Shown here in pieces: positions 7,673 to 7,847 of a DNA stretch of 7,847 nt. The notes below the pieces were generated by a model. It had not been told where the DNA came from, did not search any database, and saw nothing but the letters and a program-made list of their open reading frames with translations. How positions within the stretch are numbered: the stretch's first letter is position 1; each line of letters begins with the position of its first letter. Made by a program: the position numbers and the translations under genes. The stretch is from Mycoplasmoidaceae bacterium (lineage in GTDB: Bacteria > Bacillota_I > Bacilli_A > Mycoplasmatales > Mycoplasmoidaceae), in NCBI GenBank assembly GCA_024427105.1, contig JAKSVR010000020.1:1-7847 (forward strand), read 5' to 3'.

Positions 7673-7847
7673 ATGGAAATTAAATGGACGACAAACAAGA
7701 TAAGAAAGACATGGTTAGACTTTTGAAAGTCTAAACAACATTTTGAAGTGCCATCTAAATCTTTGATTCCTGTTAATGACCCATCACTAATATGAATTAA
7801 CTCTGGTGTTGCCACACTAAAGAAATACTTTAGTGGAATAGAAAACC
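7673..7847 (+). CDS. alaS: Alanyl-tRNA synthetase, N-terminal fragment (cut by window end)
   Basis: AlaRS attaches alanine to tRNA(Ala). Only 58 codons are visible, all from the start of the class II catalytic domain. They read MEIKWTTNKIRKTWLDFW at the N-terminus, then VPSKSLIPVNDPSLIWINSG and LKKYFSG, matching the family pattern of a helix with LDFF, then H..VPS.SL.P.NDP.LLW.NSGM..LK.YF. Trp5 and Trp14 are TGG; Trp18 and Trp41 are TGA. The ATG lies one base after the mnmA TAG and has no Shine-Dalgarno sequence, which suggests translational coupling to mnmA. The identification is firm despite the small fragment. Confidence 0.93.

Noticed and set aside
1..7847. tRNA, rRNA, CRISPR array, insertion sequence or riboswitch
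   Set aside because: Genes cover nearly the whole window. The only sizeable non-coding stretch is 6377-6549, and it shows no cloverleaf, regular spaced repeats, transposase or aptamer-like structure.

Overview
The window comes from a low-GC mollicute (Mycoplasma/Spiroplasma/Ureaplasma-type bacterium) that reads UGA as tryptophan. All six genes run through in-frame TGA codons at positions where the families have Trp. With the standard code gatA, gatB, uvrA and mnmA fall into fragments and one whole gene disappears. I counted 23 TGA and 4 TGG tryptophan codons. The sequence does not fix the genus.

Layout. Positions 3-1058 (+) hold the 3' three quarters of gatA. It overlaps gatB (1051-2484, +) by 8 bp. 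Together with the gatC product (not in the window) these make the Glu-tRNA(Gln)/Asp-tRNA(Asn) amidotransferase. A strong hairpin with T-runs on both sides (2476-2502) ends gatB and also ends the convergent minus-strand unit. That unit is uvrA (6376-3530, -), the damage-recognition ATPase of nucleotide excision repair, followed after 9 nt by a 339-residue lipoprotein (3520-2501, -). The lipoprotein looks like a trypsin-fold serine protease of the mycoplasma DUF31 / immunoglobulin-protease type. A 173-bp divergent intergenic region (6377-6549) holds the promoters of uvrA and mnmA and two perfect inverted repeats. mnmA (6550-7671, +), the tRNA U34 2-thiolase, is followed after one base by the start of alaS (7673 onward, +), which is cut by the window end.

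Taken together, most of the window is core translation (tRNA-dependent amidation, wobble thiolation, alanyl-tRNA synthesis) plus DNA repair. The accessory item is the surface protease at the tail of the uvrA unit. It is invisible under standard-code translation because it carries nine UGA-Trp codons, two of them close to the catalytic His and Ser. The best points for follow-up are this protease, the paired palindromes in the divergent promoter region, and the apparent leaderless starts of uvrA and mnmA.
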